The position numbers were made by a program, and so were the translations under genes. From Rotaria sordida (taxonomy: Eukaryota; Rotifera; Eurotatoria; Philodinida; Philodinidae), in assembly GCA_905250125.1 (NCBI GenBank), contig CAJNOL010000065.1:62001-126000 (forward strand): a stretch of DNA of 64,000 nt, in the 5' to 3' direction. The first letter of the stretch is position 1; the number at the start of each line of letters is the position of its first letter. This document shows, in pieces, positions 12,378 to 24,865 of the stretch. Below the pieces are notes generated by a model. The model had not been told where the DNA came from. It did no database searches and saw nothing but the letters and a program-made list of their open reading frames with translations.

Positions 12378-13622
12378 ATGGCATCGTCAAGCAGACCATG
12401 TACTATCGACGGATGTAAAAGTCCATCACGTACTGTATGTATATGTTGTGAAAAATGTTATTGTTTTGAACATTTAACACAACATTTTGGTCGAATTAAT
12501 AATAAAATACCACCATTATCCGATAAAATAAATGGATTGGCTAAACGATTAAATAAATTTACATCTATTGAACCATCCTATCTTGTAGCATTAGAAAAAT
12601 GGCGTGTTGAAGCTCATCGAACAGTTGAACAATATTATGAATCCAAACGTCGAGATTTAGTTGATGATAGACGTGCAAAATTAGAAAAAGAAGTTGGACG
12701 TGTTCGACATGTAATGGAAAAATTAATTCGAAAACATGATGCCGTTCAACAAGATGTTGATCTACTTACACAAGATATTCGTTTAATTGAACAAAAATTC
12801 AGTGAATTTCAAAGTCTTCGATTTACTATACATCCACTTGTTATTGATGATAGTCTTATTATTCAAGATCTTTTTCCTTTACCTACACCTTGTCGAACAA
12901 TGAAATTACCATTTGATGAATTTCCAGCTTTAGCTAATAATGAAAAATATTTATTAGTACATCAACCACCAAATATTTCTTTACTTGATCGACATTTTTC
13001 AATTATTAAGCAAACACCATGGACTCATGATAATATTTGGGATATGTGTTGGTCATCAACATTAAGTCGATTTATAATAGTGACAAATGAAGAAGCATTT
13101 ACACTTGATCAAAATACAATGACAATGGCAAAATGTCCAATTTCATCGAATGGTGAATTAAGTCGTGTAACTTGTTCTGATTCTGCTTTATTCTTATTAA
13201 CACAAGGATTAGGTCCATCTATTTTTGAATATAAACTTCCACCATCAACTAAAAATGTTAAAGAACGAAAGTCACCCGAAACATGTGAACAATGTGAATA
13301 TATTTTTGATCTTAAAGCAAATAATAAAACACTTGCAATGGTTATTTATAATACAGAAAATGATATAACACGTCTTGATCTTAAATCTTCAATAAATCTT
13401 CAACGTCTTTGGTCAGTCGATGTTGGACAAGGATTTCGTTGTTGTTTACTTCATGGTGAACAATGGATGGTTGCAGATGCTTTAAGTCGTCGACTTTATC
13501 ATATTTCTAATACTGGAAAACTTTTGAAAGCTGATAAATATGCTCATCAACCTTGGAATATTATTCAATGGGGTAAATTTATTATTGGTATAAGAACAAA
13601 TGAAGCTATTAATTTATATTAA
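12378..13622 (+). CDS. B-box zinc finger / coiled-coil / beta-propeller-like protein
   Basis: A 414-residue single-exon protein. The N-terminus carries a zinc-binding array C8-x4-C13-x7-C21-x2-C24-x4-C29-x2-H32-x3-H36, which fits a B-box-like finger. Residues about 50-160 are charged and helical (EKEVGRVRHVMEKLIRKHD and neighbours), consistent with a coiled coil as in TRIM-type proteins. From about 165 to the end there are repeated short strands with recurrent Trp and Asp (NIWDMCWSSTLSRFIIV, RLWSVDVGQG, WNIIQWGKFIIGI), which look like propeller blades. There is no RING domain. The architecture recalls TRIM-NHL proteins, but the propeller is not a recognisable NHL repeat. A role in ubiquitin-related or scaffold functions would be inference. 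I recall families of this kind being expanded in bdelloid rotifers. Confidence 0.85.
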   Translation: MASSSRPCTIDGCKSPSRTVCICCEKCYCFEHLTQHFGRINNKIPPLSDKINGLAKRLNKFTSIEPSYLVALEKWRVEAHRTVEQYYESKRRDLVDDRRAKLEKEVGRVRHVMEKLIRKHDAVQQDVDLLTQDIRLIEQKFSEFQSLRFTIHPLVIDDSLIIQDLFPLPTPCRTMKLPFDEFPALANNEKYLLVHQPPNISLLDRHFSIIKQTPWTHDNIWDMCWSSTLSRFIIVTNEEAFTLDQNTMTMAKCPISSNGELSRVTCSDSALFLLTQGLGPSIFEYKLPPSTKNVKERKSPETCEQCEYIFDLKANNKTLAMVIYNTENDITRLDLKSSINLQRLWSVDVGQGFRCCLLHGEQWMVADALSRRLYHISNTGKLLKADKYAHQPWNIIQWGKFIIGIRTNEAINLY

Positions 13623-14447
13623 TAATTATAAACGATTGAAGCGAATCACATTGATCGTTACGTGTTGATAAAGAAATCTTCGATTATGCTCAATAACTTC
13701 CCTATACAAATACGAGCATATTAGAATAAATGGTGAAAAAAAAATCATTTTTAGTCTTTTTTATACTAATAAAATGCCTTGAGTTTCTCTTTTTCTAGAG
13801 CAAATAAAAAAAAGATTTTTCTTCTCAAAAAAAAAACTGGTCAGAATAACCTCTGAAATATGGAATTCACATCTGCTTTTTAGCCTTATTATACTAATAC
13901 AAAATATATAAAGTAAAAAATTTCTAGCAGAATATAATTATTTTCCACAAATAATTGATTGCCAGAGAAACGATCTGTCTCATTTATTTCTGCATTTCGT
14001 ACGGAACTTTTTTTTACTGTTTGTCTTATTGCTATACATTCGTTGTTTATTCATTTTCGTATTCCATTTCTCTTTATTTAACTTAGTTATTATTCTAACC
14101 ATTGATTTAACTGGCAAATAAGCCTATTATAGATATCCATTGTATCTTCAGCAGATCTCAACGCACTAGTATGTATCTCAATAAGCTCAGAAACATTGGT
14201 ATTGAAAGTTATAACTTGTTTATTAACAAGCACGTTCCAGCCATTCAAACTTCAACGAAAGCTTTGAAGTACTCTAGAACAGTCAAAATCATGTCGTTCA
14301 TTGCCCTTTTCTATTGCTAAAGAATTTGAAAAAATAAGTCTGACGCCCATTGTATTTGGTTGCTATGGTCCACAAACCTTCGACTTACGCTCACTATTTT
14401 CTTCGAAACTATACATATATATTAGATTCACAAAACAATCGAGTTTC
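13623..14447. other. Intergenic, no gene recognised
   Basis: The 3' flank of the B-box gene and the left flank of the palindromic element. A + strand frame starting at 14301 runs into the palindrome and is not considered coding. Confidence 0.4.
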
Positions 14448-15092
14448 TTACAATGGAGGTGTTTGTGTTGTAGGTTAAATCGATTAGATATATTAAGGTC
14501 AAATGAAAGCTCTCATCGCCAAAGTAACAAGGTTAAAATATTAGCTCCCCTTGGCTTGCCTATAGGGAGATATTTAAAGTTCAAGGTATATGAAATTTAG
14601 ACATAAAAATGAATCAGAGAAGGTTTTTTCTACTATTGAAAGAATAAAATATAGTGTTGTTCGGGCCAATTATGGGGTTTGTAGGGATGCTCTATCATAT
14701 GGCCCGAATAACACCAAGTTTTGTCCTTATAATAGTAGAATTAAATTTTGCTAGTGGCTCATAGAAAATGCTGGTTCCGTGAGCTACAGGAAAAATTCAC
14801 TCCACTATTATAAGGACAAAACATGGTGTTATTCGGGCCATATGATAGAGCATCCCTACAAACCCCATAATTGGCCCGAACAACACTATATTTTATTCTT
14901 TCAATAGTAGAAAAAACCTTCTCTGATTCATTTTTATGTCTAAATTTCATATACCTTGAACTTTAAATATCTCCCTATAGGCAAGCCAAGGGGAGCTAAT
15001 ATTTTAACCTTGTTATTTTGGCGGTGAGAGCTTTCATTTGCCCTTAATATGTCTAATCGATTCAACTTACAACACAAACACCTCCATCGTTA
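14448..15092. mobile_element. 639-bp palindromic MITE with TTA target duplication
   Basis: Two arms of about 290 bp (14451-14741 and 14799-15089) are reverse complements with only about eight differences that I could count, around a spacer of about 57 bp. The ends are CAATGGAGGTGTTTG and its complement with one difference. TTA flanks both ends (14448-14450 and 15090-15092), a plausible 3-bp target duplication as used by PIF/Harbinger elements. No transposase is encoded. The high arm identity suggests recent insertion or arm homogenisation. A transcript would fold into a long double-stranded hairpin. Confidence 0.85.
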
Positions 15093-15625
15093 GTAATATA
15101 TTCATGGTTTAGAAAAAAACACACCTTGTAATAACAAACAAGGTTATAATCATTGAGTATATATCATTCAAACTCTATTAGAAAAGTGATTATTATATTT
15201 TTGATTGAATTATACGATATTTCTTGCTTAATTTAATGGAGTAGTGTATTAACGCAGTAGTACTTATGAAACTTGATAAACACTTAATAAAAATTCTATT
15301 TGTATTTACCTATATAATTTATTACTGAGTGAGTAGACATAGCATATGTATACTTACTAGAGATTACTCAAATATTTGCTTTTACAAATTAGAAAGATCG
15401 ACGTCTATAAACACGATGATGATCTTTAACATAAACGAAGTTGATTAACGTACTTTCAATGCGTAAAATTCCAGAAGATTTTATGTATTTTTGAATAAAA
15501 AAAATTGATAAAACAGAGAAGGAGAATCGGTTTTTTTTAAACAATTGTATTCGTCTTACGGACATTTAAAAAAATTATTTCATAGTTAGATGAATTTATT
15601 CCAATTTATTATTATTATCCTTAAT
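15093..15625. other. Intergenic, downstream of DEG/ENaC gene
   Basis: AT-rich, with no frame of note. It lies 3' of the minus-strand channel gene and presumably includes its untranslated tail. Confidence 0.4.
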
Positions 15626-17312
15626 TCAGAAATTATCAGTTTCGGGTATTCTGAATCTATTTTGTATAATTTTTCGAAGATTATGACATTGATAACGTAT
15701 AAGTCGATAGATCATTTCAGCAATTTCCATCAACGATAGAAAACTAATACCAATCCAAAGACCTGTTTGTCCGCCAACATTAGAAAGAACATCAACTGGA
15801 CTAATTGTTGCTTGTTCAGTATAGACATTGGTTCGTGTCGTGCCAGGAACAACTTCCAAAGCAACATAATTAGATTGAATTTCTGAAGCCATTGATGTTG
15901 ACCAGTTTGCAGATACAGAAATATTTGATGATTCAACAAACTTTTTTATACTATCCAATAGAAACTCAGGTGGTGCCAGAAGTGATGTTGATTCAATAAT
16001 GAAATCAGTATAAGAACATTCTGGCATACAATCAGGACAATTAGTACTCCAAATAGATTTTATATTCATAAAATTTGTTCTTGCTTCATTGTAACATGGA
16101 TTTGTTATATTACAAAATGATATATTAGTTGTTTTATCAGCACCTAGAAGTGCAACGGAACGAATAGCCCAAAGAAAAGGATTTCCACACTCACAGGTTT
16201 GATAACTGAAATGAATAAATTATTTAAAAGACCCATATTCAATGAATTTGATATACTTACGTATATGCTTGTATGCAGGCAAAAAAGCATTGATTTCGTG
16301 AATATCCATAATCAGGGCCGTGATATTCATCGAACATAGCTTGTAGTCCAAGAGTAACTTTATCATTGCATGTTGTGTAAGGTGCCGACAAAAAAGTATT
16401 AATTTTTTTTGCAAAGCTCAATCTGTGATGTCGTCCAGGTGAGAGATAAAGTACTGACATTTCCACATCAGGGACTTGTGCATTGTCATGAACTAATGCT
16501 ACCATACCAGTAGCTGTATATAAAATATATAAAAGAAATTTTAAAAATAAAGCGTATTATTCGAAAATCATAATATTGTGCTTACCATTTGATAAGTAGG
16601 GTACATATTGATGCCGATGTGCATAGAGTTGTAATTTAAATATACCCATTCTTCCATTATCAGCGTTATATCGTATACCACCATTGACGGCATTTTTTAA
16701 TTTCGCATTGAATGTATAACAAGTACCATATGATGGCGTTAAAAACCAAGTAAAATTAGCCACTGAACACGTTATTCCATTGTATTCACAGCTAATCATC
16801 ATTGTCTCAAGTGGATAAAAAAACTCTTTCAAAGAATCTTCATGATTAAGTTTATAATTTATAAAATCAGCAACATATAAAGATTGTGTGTAAGTAAACT
16901 TAGTTGTATCTGTTGTATTTGTTAAATTCAATGAATTTGTATAGTTTAAAAAAGGACCAATAAATTTATTATATTGTATTGGAGAATAATTACAAATAGT
17001 CACTGCTGGAAAAGCTTGAGGCCATTCAAACATAGTCGATACAGATGTTTGTGTAGGATATTCGAAATATGCATGAATAGCTTGAACAATAAAATAAATC
17101 ATTACACCGGTAAATATAAGTGTTGAAACAGACCAAAATATACGATTTGGTATACTTTGACTACGTGCAATACCAGGTAAACCATGTGTTGAGGTATTTA
17201 AAGAAAATTCTTTAATAATCGAACCAGGTCGTTGAACGGTTGGAAGTTGTTTCAAAACTTCAGGCTTTCTTGAAAAAATATTTGTTGCATTCTTAATCGT
17301 TGCGTCGAACAT
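15626..17312 (-). CDS. DEG/ENaC (amiloride-sensitive) sodium channel subunit
   Basis: A plasma-membrane cation channel subunit of 519 residues encoded by exons 16586-17312, 16261-16513 and 15626-16205 (minus strand), with introns of 72 and 55 nt and matching phases. Seen in order: the N-terminal gating motif STHGLP with H43-G44; transmembrane helix 1 near 58-80; the FPAVTICN motif just outside the membrane (about 101-108); a Cys-rich extracellular domain with N-glycosylation sites; a CECGNP motif; the C-x2-C-x3-C cluster at NCPDCMPEC; then NVGGQTGLWIGISFLS, which holds the G-x-S selectivity filter; and transmembrane helix 2, followed by a short basic tail. Length and order fit the family (FMRFamide-gated, pickpocket, ASIC-like). 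The ligand or mechanical stimulus cannot be told. The start is the first Met before a compact cytoplasmic N-terminus. Confidence 0.95.
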
Positions 17313-20300
17313 GTCTACTTCAAATGATTGAGTAGGACACCTCGATAAACGAAAATATTATTGAAAAGTGAAATCTGCATGGAAGGTATTTATATATGTG
17401 TTTTTTTTAGTTTCTGCGTTACCTGTATTGAATTCATTACAGCATACGATCATAATACTTATATTCTCTAAATAAATTACATCCACTTAAATGACCTGAA
17501 TAATAGTCAATAGCTTCGATGATTCGTAATTTTGCATAAATGTCATAAAATTACAATGATGTATTCTCAATCATTAGATAATTATGTTTACGAAGAATAT
17601 GTGTAATATTTATCGAAACTGAGTAGATTTCAAAAAATATTGATTATAAAACCGAACTGTCTTGTTTTGTGTCAAAAAAATCTGACGACATCATTTGGAA
17701 TTACGTAAAAATATACATTAGTATACACACAAAAAAAAACAAGTAAATTGATTGATACTACTTATCTATTGTCATAATACAATTTACTGTTAATACTCGC
17801 GTTGAAGTGAATGAATAATTGCTTAAAAAAATAGTTTGATAATATGCTTTCATATAAAAGATATCTATTGAAAAGTAGTATGTATTTTAAATGTTTAGCC
17901 AACATTCATTTTACTTGAGCATATCTTGAAAATTCATTGAATGATCCTAAACAAACATTTTTACATGAGATTTTACATCATTAAGTGATTAGTTGTTTTC
18001 TTGTTGTACGACCATATGAATAGTGTTTGCTAGTGTCCTCTAGAAACAACTTTTATCGATTCTCGTTTCTGCATTCTTGTTCTTGTAATGCTTTCAGAAT
18101 TCCTATTACGATCAAGACTGTCATCTCCTCAAGTTAGAAAACTGAAAACAAAACCGACCAGGAACTTTAAAAAAAATGCACTAAAATGATGAAATGGATA
18201 TAAAAATTGATGTACTGCAAATTCATTGATTATAATAAACATTTTCATCAATTTAATATCATGATTTTCATAAAAAATGATTTTCATTACATTTTCTTGA
18301 TTGAAATGTTGATTTTAATAAATGAAATTGAAATACATTAATTTTTATGTCCATCCCATGTGTTCAATTACGATTAAACTGCAACGTAGTTACGGAGTAA
18401 CTGTGATCGCAGCTGTTAGAAAAGAGATGACATGAAATAAGATTTATATTTGATTAATATTTTTGTTAATAATTATTCTTAATCTTTAATATTTCCAATA
18501 AAACTTGACTAAGGAATATTTATAAGTGAGGAATCTGAATCTGACGTCAGGTTTTTATTTTAATATTTTTATTATGAATTATTCATAATTCATGATAAAA
18601 TTATCAATAATTCATAATAAAAATATTAATAAAATGAAAATCTAATCTCAAATTGGAATTCGTGACCCTCGACAACCTTCTAGCCTCTGTTTTGATTCCA
18701 AAAAAATGCATTCAGACTGTATATTCTATCCGTTGTAGCAGAAGGAAATATGAACCACATTCTCACGAAGACTTCCTTTTATGCAGTCACTCTGTGACTA
18801 AGTTTTGACGCTAGAGTGTGACCAATTACAAGTAAGATAGAGCTGTTTATGATTCGTTGGTATCAGATACATTGGATCGTTCGATGCGAGTAATGCGGTA
18901 CACTTTCGTTTATCTGCGTTGCAGTAATCGTAGTCATTCCAGCATTTTTCATTACGATCGATGCGTCGTACTGACACGCAACTGCGACACAGTTGTTAAC
19001 AAAGAGGTGACATGGAATTTTATTATCCGAAATGTCATTTCTTTCGTGTTTTTGATATAAAATTTATAAAAGTCCTGAAATTTTTAAAATTTTTATTTCA
19101 TGGACAGTAAAAAATGAAAACAATGCAGAAAGCTCTCTTTTTGTGGACTTTTCGTATTTCTATGAGTTTCAATAACTTGTTGCTTCTTTTCACGGTACTT
19201 CATTATCTTCAAAGTTCAAAAATATAATAAATAATGCACAAAAAAGATGGATATTTTATTAAGCACATCATTTTTTTGAAAGTAGTTACATTTACTGTTT
19301 GACTGGTTTTTGGATTGGTAAGTCTTTTTCAGACAACAGGTGTTTGTGCGATAATGAAGTATTTCAACGAATTTATGTTTCTACGCTTATTGAATATACT
19401 GACATTCAATTGCAAAAGTAATTGAATAAATGTCTCATTTTCGAAAAAAAATACTTTTGACATTGGCGTTGTTTGCTGGAATAGAGCACAGAATGCAACA
19501 TACAGGCAATAATAAATTGTACACGACAGTTATCATGACTTACTTAGTATTAACGGATTTCTCAAAGTCTTCAATGAAAAAAGTAATCCAAAATTTCTCA
19601 TTTGCTGTCTGATTTCGAACCAGACTTAATTTCGGCAGTGAAAACAGAAGTTTGTATATCGTGTTTCAATTAAGAAAACTTACTTTTTTATCAATTTGTT
19701 TATTTTCAGTTTCCATCATCTAGACATAAATGTTATCCTTTTCATTTTTCTCAGGCAATCTATAGACAAATACAGGGTTTGGAGCTACAATAACATTATT
19801 TATCTGATGAAAATTTTCGTCTTTTATGTCATAAGATGGTGGCATTGGGATTAATGCTATTTGACAAGGTGGCAAGCAGTTTTGAAGATGTAAGAAGTGC
19901 TGCTCAATGTTTACCACGATCGCAGATTTTAGAAATTACTACAATACTTTGAAACGAACTGGATATCAAATATTGAACTGTGGAATCTGTTTGGATTTGA
20001 TAGTCGCACCAATAACACTTGTGAAGGTTGGTAAATATAATGTACCAACCAAATGACATTTTTTTCTTTTTATAATTTAAGGCTGTCATAATCGAATAAA
20101 TAGTTGTTTGCAAAGAAACCATTCAAATATTTGGCAACTTACTAACTTTATGACAGTAGAAGAAAAATGGGTGCAAAATATACGTCTTCAATGGTCTTCT
20201 GGCGCATTAAATAAAAAAATAAACGCACTGCAGCATTACAAAATCGAATAGATGCTTTGTATCATCGATATAATAATTATTTACTAAGTGCATCTGATCT

Positions 20301-22945
20301 TCTTACTGGTCTGTCTTTCATCGTGGCGAAAAAGAAATGATGCGTCAAAAATTTTAGTTAACTTTTTCAATTGACTTATCGAGAATTTTTTGCTTGTCTT
20401 TCATCAATTTCTTATTTAATAATAAAATTCATTTACATTAAACTGTTAATTATTTTATATACCCAGTAAAATAATCTAAATGTGTTTTGATATTTTTTGT
20501 CCTCCAATATTTTTACTTGCGATATTTTTATAGTTCGACATTTGTATCTTTTATTTTTTTCCACATTATTCCTTTCGACACTTTTACTTTCCACCAAAGT
20601 TCAGATTACCGGTAGGTATAAGTAGGGTAGATAGATAGATATGTAGGTAGCATAGATAGGTAGGTAGGGTAGATAGGCAGGGATGATTCTTAACTAAAGT
20701 AGTTATCTTCTACTGATGAGAAAAAAATCGACGATTTTGTATGACATGAACCCGTTGATACTCTAGTCTGCTGTTCAATGGTTGGGACGATTAATATCGT
20801 GTTCAGTGATCTCATTCCGCGATACCAAGAATTAGAGATCATATTTTGTAGTTGTTAATGATGAGGACAATGTTGGACTTGGCAGGAAGCCAATATGGCA
20901 AAAGAGAGTATCCACGACGAATTCTGAGTCAACGAGAAAAAGAGAACAGAATACAAAAGAGAGATTTTTTGATACATTTTCTTTTGTCAGGAAAGAGAAG
21001 AGGACGTAACAGGTAGCGCTAGGATTGTTTACGTTAATCGTATGAAAAATACAACGCGATAAGACGGAGAGAAAATCTTGTAACCTACAGCTTAGACAGT
21101 TTGATTTTTTTCTATCTTGTCTTTTTCTTCTGTGCTTCTAACGTTGTGTAATTCCGACGAATAGATCGATGAGTCAATATGAAGTGTTCACAAGACTAAA
21201 CTAGTATGTTTTTTTCAGATTCATAAGTTGTGAGATGTCGTCCTTTGCTTGATATTTTGGATCAGGAGACAAAAAAAAAATATCGGATAATCTATGCTCT
21301 GCAGCGTCTGAGAAGGACTGTTTATTGCATAATCTTAATCGACCGTGTGAAACAATACCACAATTATCTACATCCGCTGAAGTATCATCAACATCTCGCA
21401 TTGAAACTCATTCTACTATTCAATCAATACAAGAAGAAACAGCTACTTCAAACGACAATCATTCATTGGAAAAAGGCCGTAATTGAAAAGCATGAGTACG
21501 CCATTTTTTGGTGTTTTGTAATTTATGAGAACGTGCTTGATTTTTTTTCATATTTATCGAATACTGCTGCGCTTAACCTTAAATGATATATTTTGATACT
21601 TTTGAACATTGTATTTATCGAAGAGATTTTCATTGGTAGATGAAACTTGTCCTATTGACGATATACGAGTAATGGGTTACAGACTTTTAATTTATTGGTT
21701 AATACTTCTGTTCAATATATCGAGATTGGAATGATATTTCTTGAAGATGTGGATGAGGGTGAATATGAGATTATCCACATTCACACTCTCACCCTCACAC
21801 CTACACCCTGTGATAAGGGAAAATTTGACAAGATCTTTTATCGATCCTCAAAGAGCTTTGCGATAGTCAAGATTATATTTTATTTTTATTATGCTCTGCT
21901 CTCTTTAAATACACTTATGGTAATAAAAATTGTTCGTAAATATATGAGAAATAGACAGAAGCATGATACCACAGCATCATCTCTTGTCGAAGAACAAAAG
22001 TAGATAAATAATTTGGTCAGAAAATAAAATCTTAGAGTCTACATCTCATACGGAAGACATTCGAAATCACAGACGACGTCATTGACATTGTTGTGAAGAT
22101 AATAAAACAGAAACAAAAAACTTCCATCTTTTCTACACTGAATGAAAGAAAAAAAAACTAACTATTAATCTGATGATTTATTATGTGCCATAAAGGTGAA
22201 GTAATATAGTCAAATACTTCAGATACTGAAGCCTATTTTACTAGAATTATTTTACCTTTTTAATTCATTATTGTTAATACTTTTTTGTTTCTTGTTCATT
22301 TTCTTCTGTAAAATAGTAACCGTGTATTTGTCTTGCACTTCAAGGTAAAAGTCGTTTAATAAGAAATCAAATAAAATTCATCATTTTCTAATTCCTGCAT
22401 GGTATAAAAGAGGCTTATAAACAACACCTCGTTATCGGAAAGGTACAAATCATAGTCAAGGAGTCGTGATAATGACAGGAAAACATCTATGTATAACAAG
22501 AATTGACACAGAAAAAGGGAATACAGTGACTGTGGATGTTCAGGGTCTTTCGTTACTAGTATGAATTACTCCTAGGAGATATTTTAATGAAAGTTCGGCG
22601 AAAAGAATATAAGTTAAAGACTCGGCTATTATATTTGATAAATAGATGGCGATTACTAACGTCATTTAAGAGCCGTGAAAATGGGGGCGTGGAGGAGTGT
22701 ACATCCTCTCCACTCACTAACAATTGAAAATTAGTTGCCATTCTTCAGTAAAATCAGCAAGATTTTTTGAATTTTCACTACTCTTGTGAGACACTTTCTT
22801 ATACATCTCCTCCCCCTCAATTTTGGGACTCTCGTGCGGGCTCTACATACATTATCATTGACAGTCGAGTTTATGAGCTATACATGTTCTAATTTTGTGT
22901 GACAAAAATAAGTAACTTGGGAGCGATTCACTTCTCTAGACTATA
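17313..22945. other. Gene-poor 5.6-kb region with possible relics
   Basis: No intact gene was recognised. Three stretches look like former coding DNA: the minus-strand frame 19720-19917 (LQNCLPPCQIALIPMPPSYD and onwards); a Ser/Thr-rich + strand frame ending at about 21486 (IPQLSTSAEVSSTSRIETHS, then IQSIQEETATSNDNHSLEKG); and 21670-22003 (+), which encodes EIGMIFLEDVDEGEYEIIH, a hydrophobic helix (IIFYFYYALLSLNTLMVI) and a basic tail. None has a recognised family, a convincing start or splice context. A short palindrome lies near 18560-18612. The last kilobase flanks the oxidoreductase pseudogene. Confidence 0.4.
20611..20682. repeat. Imperfect TAGG/TAGA microsatellite
   Basis: A tetranucleotide-like run of GGTA, GATA and TAGG units, with interruptions, about 70 bp long. 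Confidence 0.75.
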
Positions 22946-24865
22946 ATGGTTAAATTAGCGACGAATTGGTCCTTCATTTTGTTGGTGTATGTTTTTCAAA
23001 TGACCTTTACTACAGCAAATTATCGTGCTAATTCTAAATTGGCAAGAACTAATAATGACGATTTATAAACATGTCTTTCATCGTCACTGCCATTATCAAT
23101 ACGTACTATTTATCCATGTAGCACTTTAGCAAATCAAAATAGTTCTCAATATCAATGTGATCAATTCAATGTTAATGGACTGTCGAGTGTTCGTGGAGGT
23201 CGAATTTCTCATTTTCCTGCTGTTATTGTTTATGCAACGGACAGTAACGATGTACAAAACGTCGTAAAATGTGCAACAAAACTAAATTACATTGTCAATG
23301 CAAGAAGTGGAGGTCATAGTTATGAAGGCTATAGTTTAGGTTCAATGTACAACAATATTGTTATTAACATGGAAGCAATTAATTACATTCGTATTAATCA
23401 ATATGATGGAACTGGTACATTTGGAGCTGGTGCAAGAATTGGTCCAATCTATTATAGAACATATCAATATAATTATACAATTAATGCTGGCAGTTGTGCA
23501 TGGATGGGACTTGCTGATCATGCACTTGGTGGTGGTCTAGGTTTTCTTGGTCGATTACATTGATTATTATCCGATAATATTTTGGAAATGAAAGCTGTTA
23601 ATGCTCAAGGTAAATATATTTTACTCACATTATCTTTCTTGAATAGAAACGTTTTTTTCGAAATACAGAATGCATATCATTCGTTGCAGATTTTCGTATG
23701 GATCTTGAATATTACATTGGCTTTATATAAAAAGATTTTTCAACGTTTAAAAATCAGATATCTTATCTTAGATTCCTATTCTTGAGGATTAAAGCGACAA
23801 TTTTCTGACTTCTCAGAAAAACGGTACTTTGAGTACCTATAAGTGTAGATTTGTTAATTGTCATTGACAAATGTACATCAAATATTTCTTATAGGTGAAT
23901 TAATAACAATAAATAAAACTCATGAACCCGAATTATATTGGGCATTACGTGGTTCTGGTGGAGGTTTGTTTGTTATTGTCACAGAATTTAAAATTCGATT
24001 AGTTAAAGCTCCGCCACTCGCTAGGCGTTTTTCATCTATATGGTATCCGATTGCAACAAAATTAGTAATGCAACGATATCAATCATTGTTATTTGATGAC
24101 AAAATATCGAATTTTAGTAATAATTTAGTTTTAGCAATGGGTGTGTCGAAGACTCATGTAGAAATTTCAATACTTTATTTCGGTATTGAATTTGACGAAT
24201 TTAATAAAACTATATCGTTACTGTTGACAACGTTACCAACTCCAAATAGAACTGATTTGTATGAACAAGATTGGTTAACTTTTGTTTATAAATCATCAGG
24301 AATTGATGATGATAGTGGCGATAAGTAACAGTTGTTACTTGATGGTTTAACATATCCAACATATCATTTTAAAGCCAAACATTTATTTTATGATAGACCA
24401 ATAAGTAGTCATAGTCTTGATAAATTTATCGATCGATTAGCATCAGGCGATGGTCAAATTAATATGGGATTTAATTCTTGGGATGGATATTTAAGTACAA
24501 TTCCAGCTGATGAAACAGCATTTCCACATAGACATTTTAAATTTGGTATTCAGTTCACAGTTTATCCTAATAATGAGCAACATGAACAACAACAAATGAA
24601 TTGGTTAAATCAAGTGTATTTGGCTATCTACAATGATTCAACAAAATATTCATATGTTAATTACATTGATAGAGATGTACCGAATTGGATGAATGTTTAT
24701 TATCACACACATCAACAGCGATTAATTAATATTCAACATATGTATGATAAGAATAATCGATTTTATTTTGAAAAAACAATAGAAGAATCAAACAGGGGAA
24801 ATCAACACATATTTTTGAACTTTTATCTTGCAAGTTTTGTAGTTGTTGTATTTTTCATCGTGTAA
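22946..24865 (+). pseudogene. Berberine-bridge-type FAD oxidoreductase with three in-frame stops
   Basis: One intron (23610-23894) and one continuous frame encode a secreted FAD-linked oxidase of about 540 residues, the usual size. An N-terminal signal peptide (MVKLATNWSFILLVYVF) is followed by the FAD-binding type 4 domain with RSGGHSYEGYS, whose His attaches FAD, and by the AGSCAWMGLADHALGGG segment, whose Cys is the second FAD attachment point in bicovalent members. The C-terminal BBE domain is present (YVNYIDRDVPNWMNVYY and KYDPNN-like MYDKNNRFYF), with a hydrophobic tail that could be a GPI signal. The same frame is broken by TAA at 23066-23068, TGA at 23561-23563 (where the family usually has Gly) and TAA at 24326-24328. 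No frameshift is visible. It is probably a recent pseudogene; readthrough or assembly error are less likely. The family is common in plants, fungi and bacteria and rare in animals, so foreign origin is possible. Confidence 0.85.

Noticed and set aside
14301..14950. Two facing open frames in the palindrome (14301-14600 + and 14759-14950 -)
   Set aside because: They mirror each other because the DNA is an inverted repeat; no family resemblance.
19720..20122. Overlapping minus-strand frames with plausible composition
   Set aside because: No family recognised, no consistent exon structure; mentioned only as possible relics.
21230..21586. 118-codon + strand frame
   Set aside because: Another frame across the same bases (ending about 21486) has more natural Ser/Thr/Glu composition, and neither resembles a known family.
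22946..24865. Programmed stop-codon readthrough or a variant genetic code in the oxidase
   Set aside because: Neighbouring genes use TAA, TAG and TGA as ordinary stops, and three different positions would all need readthrough.
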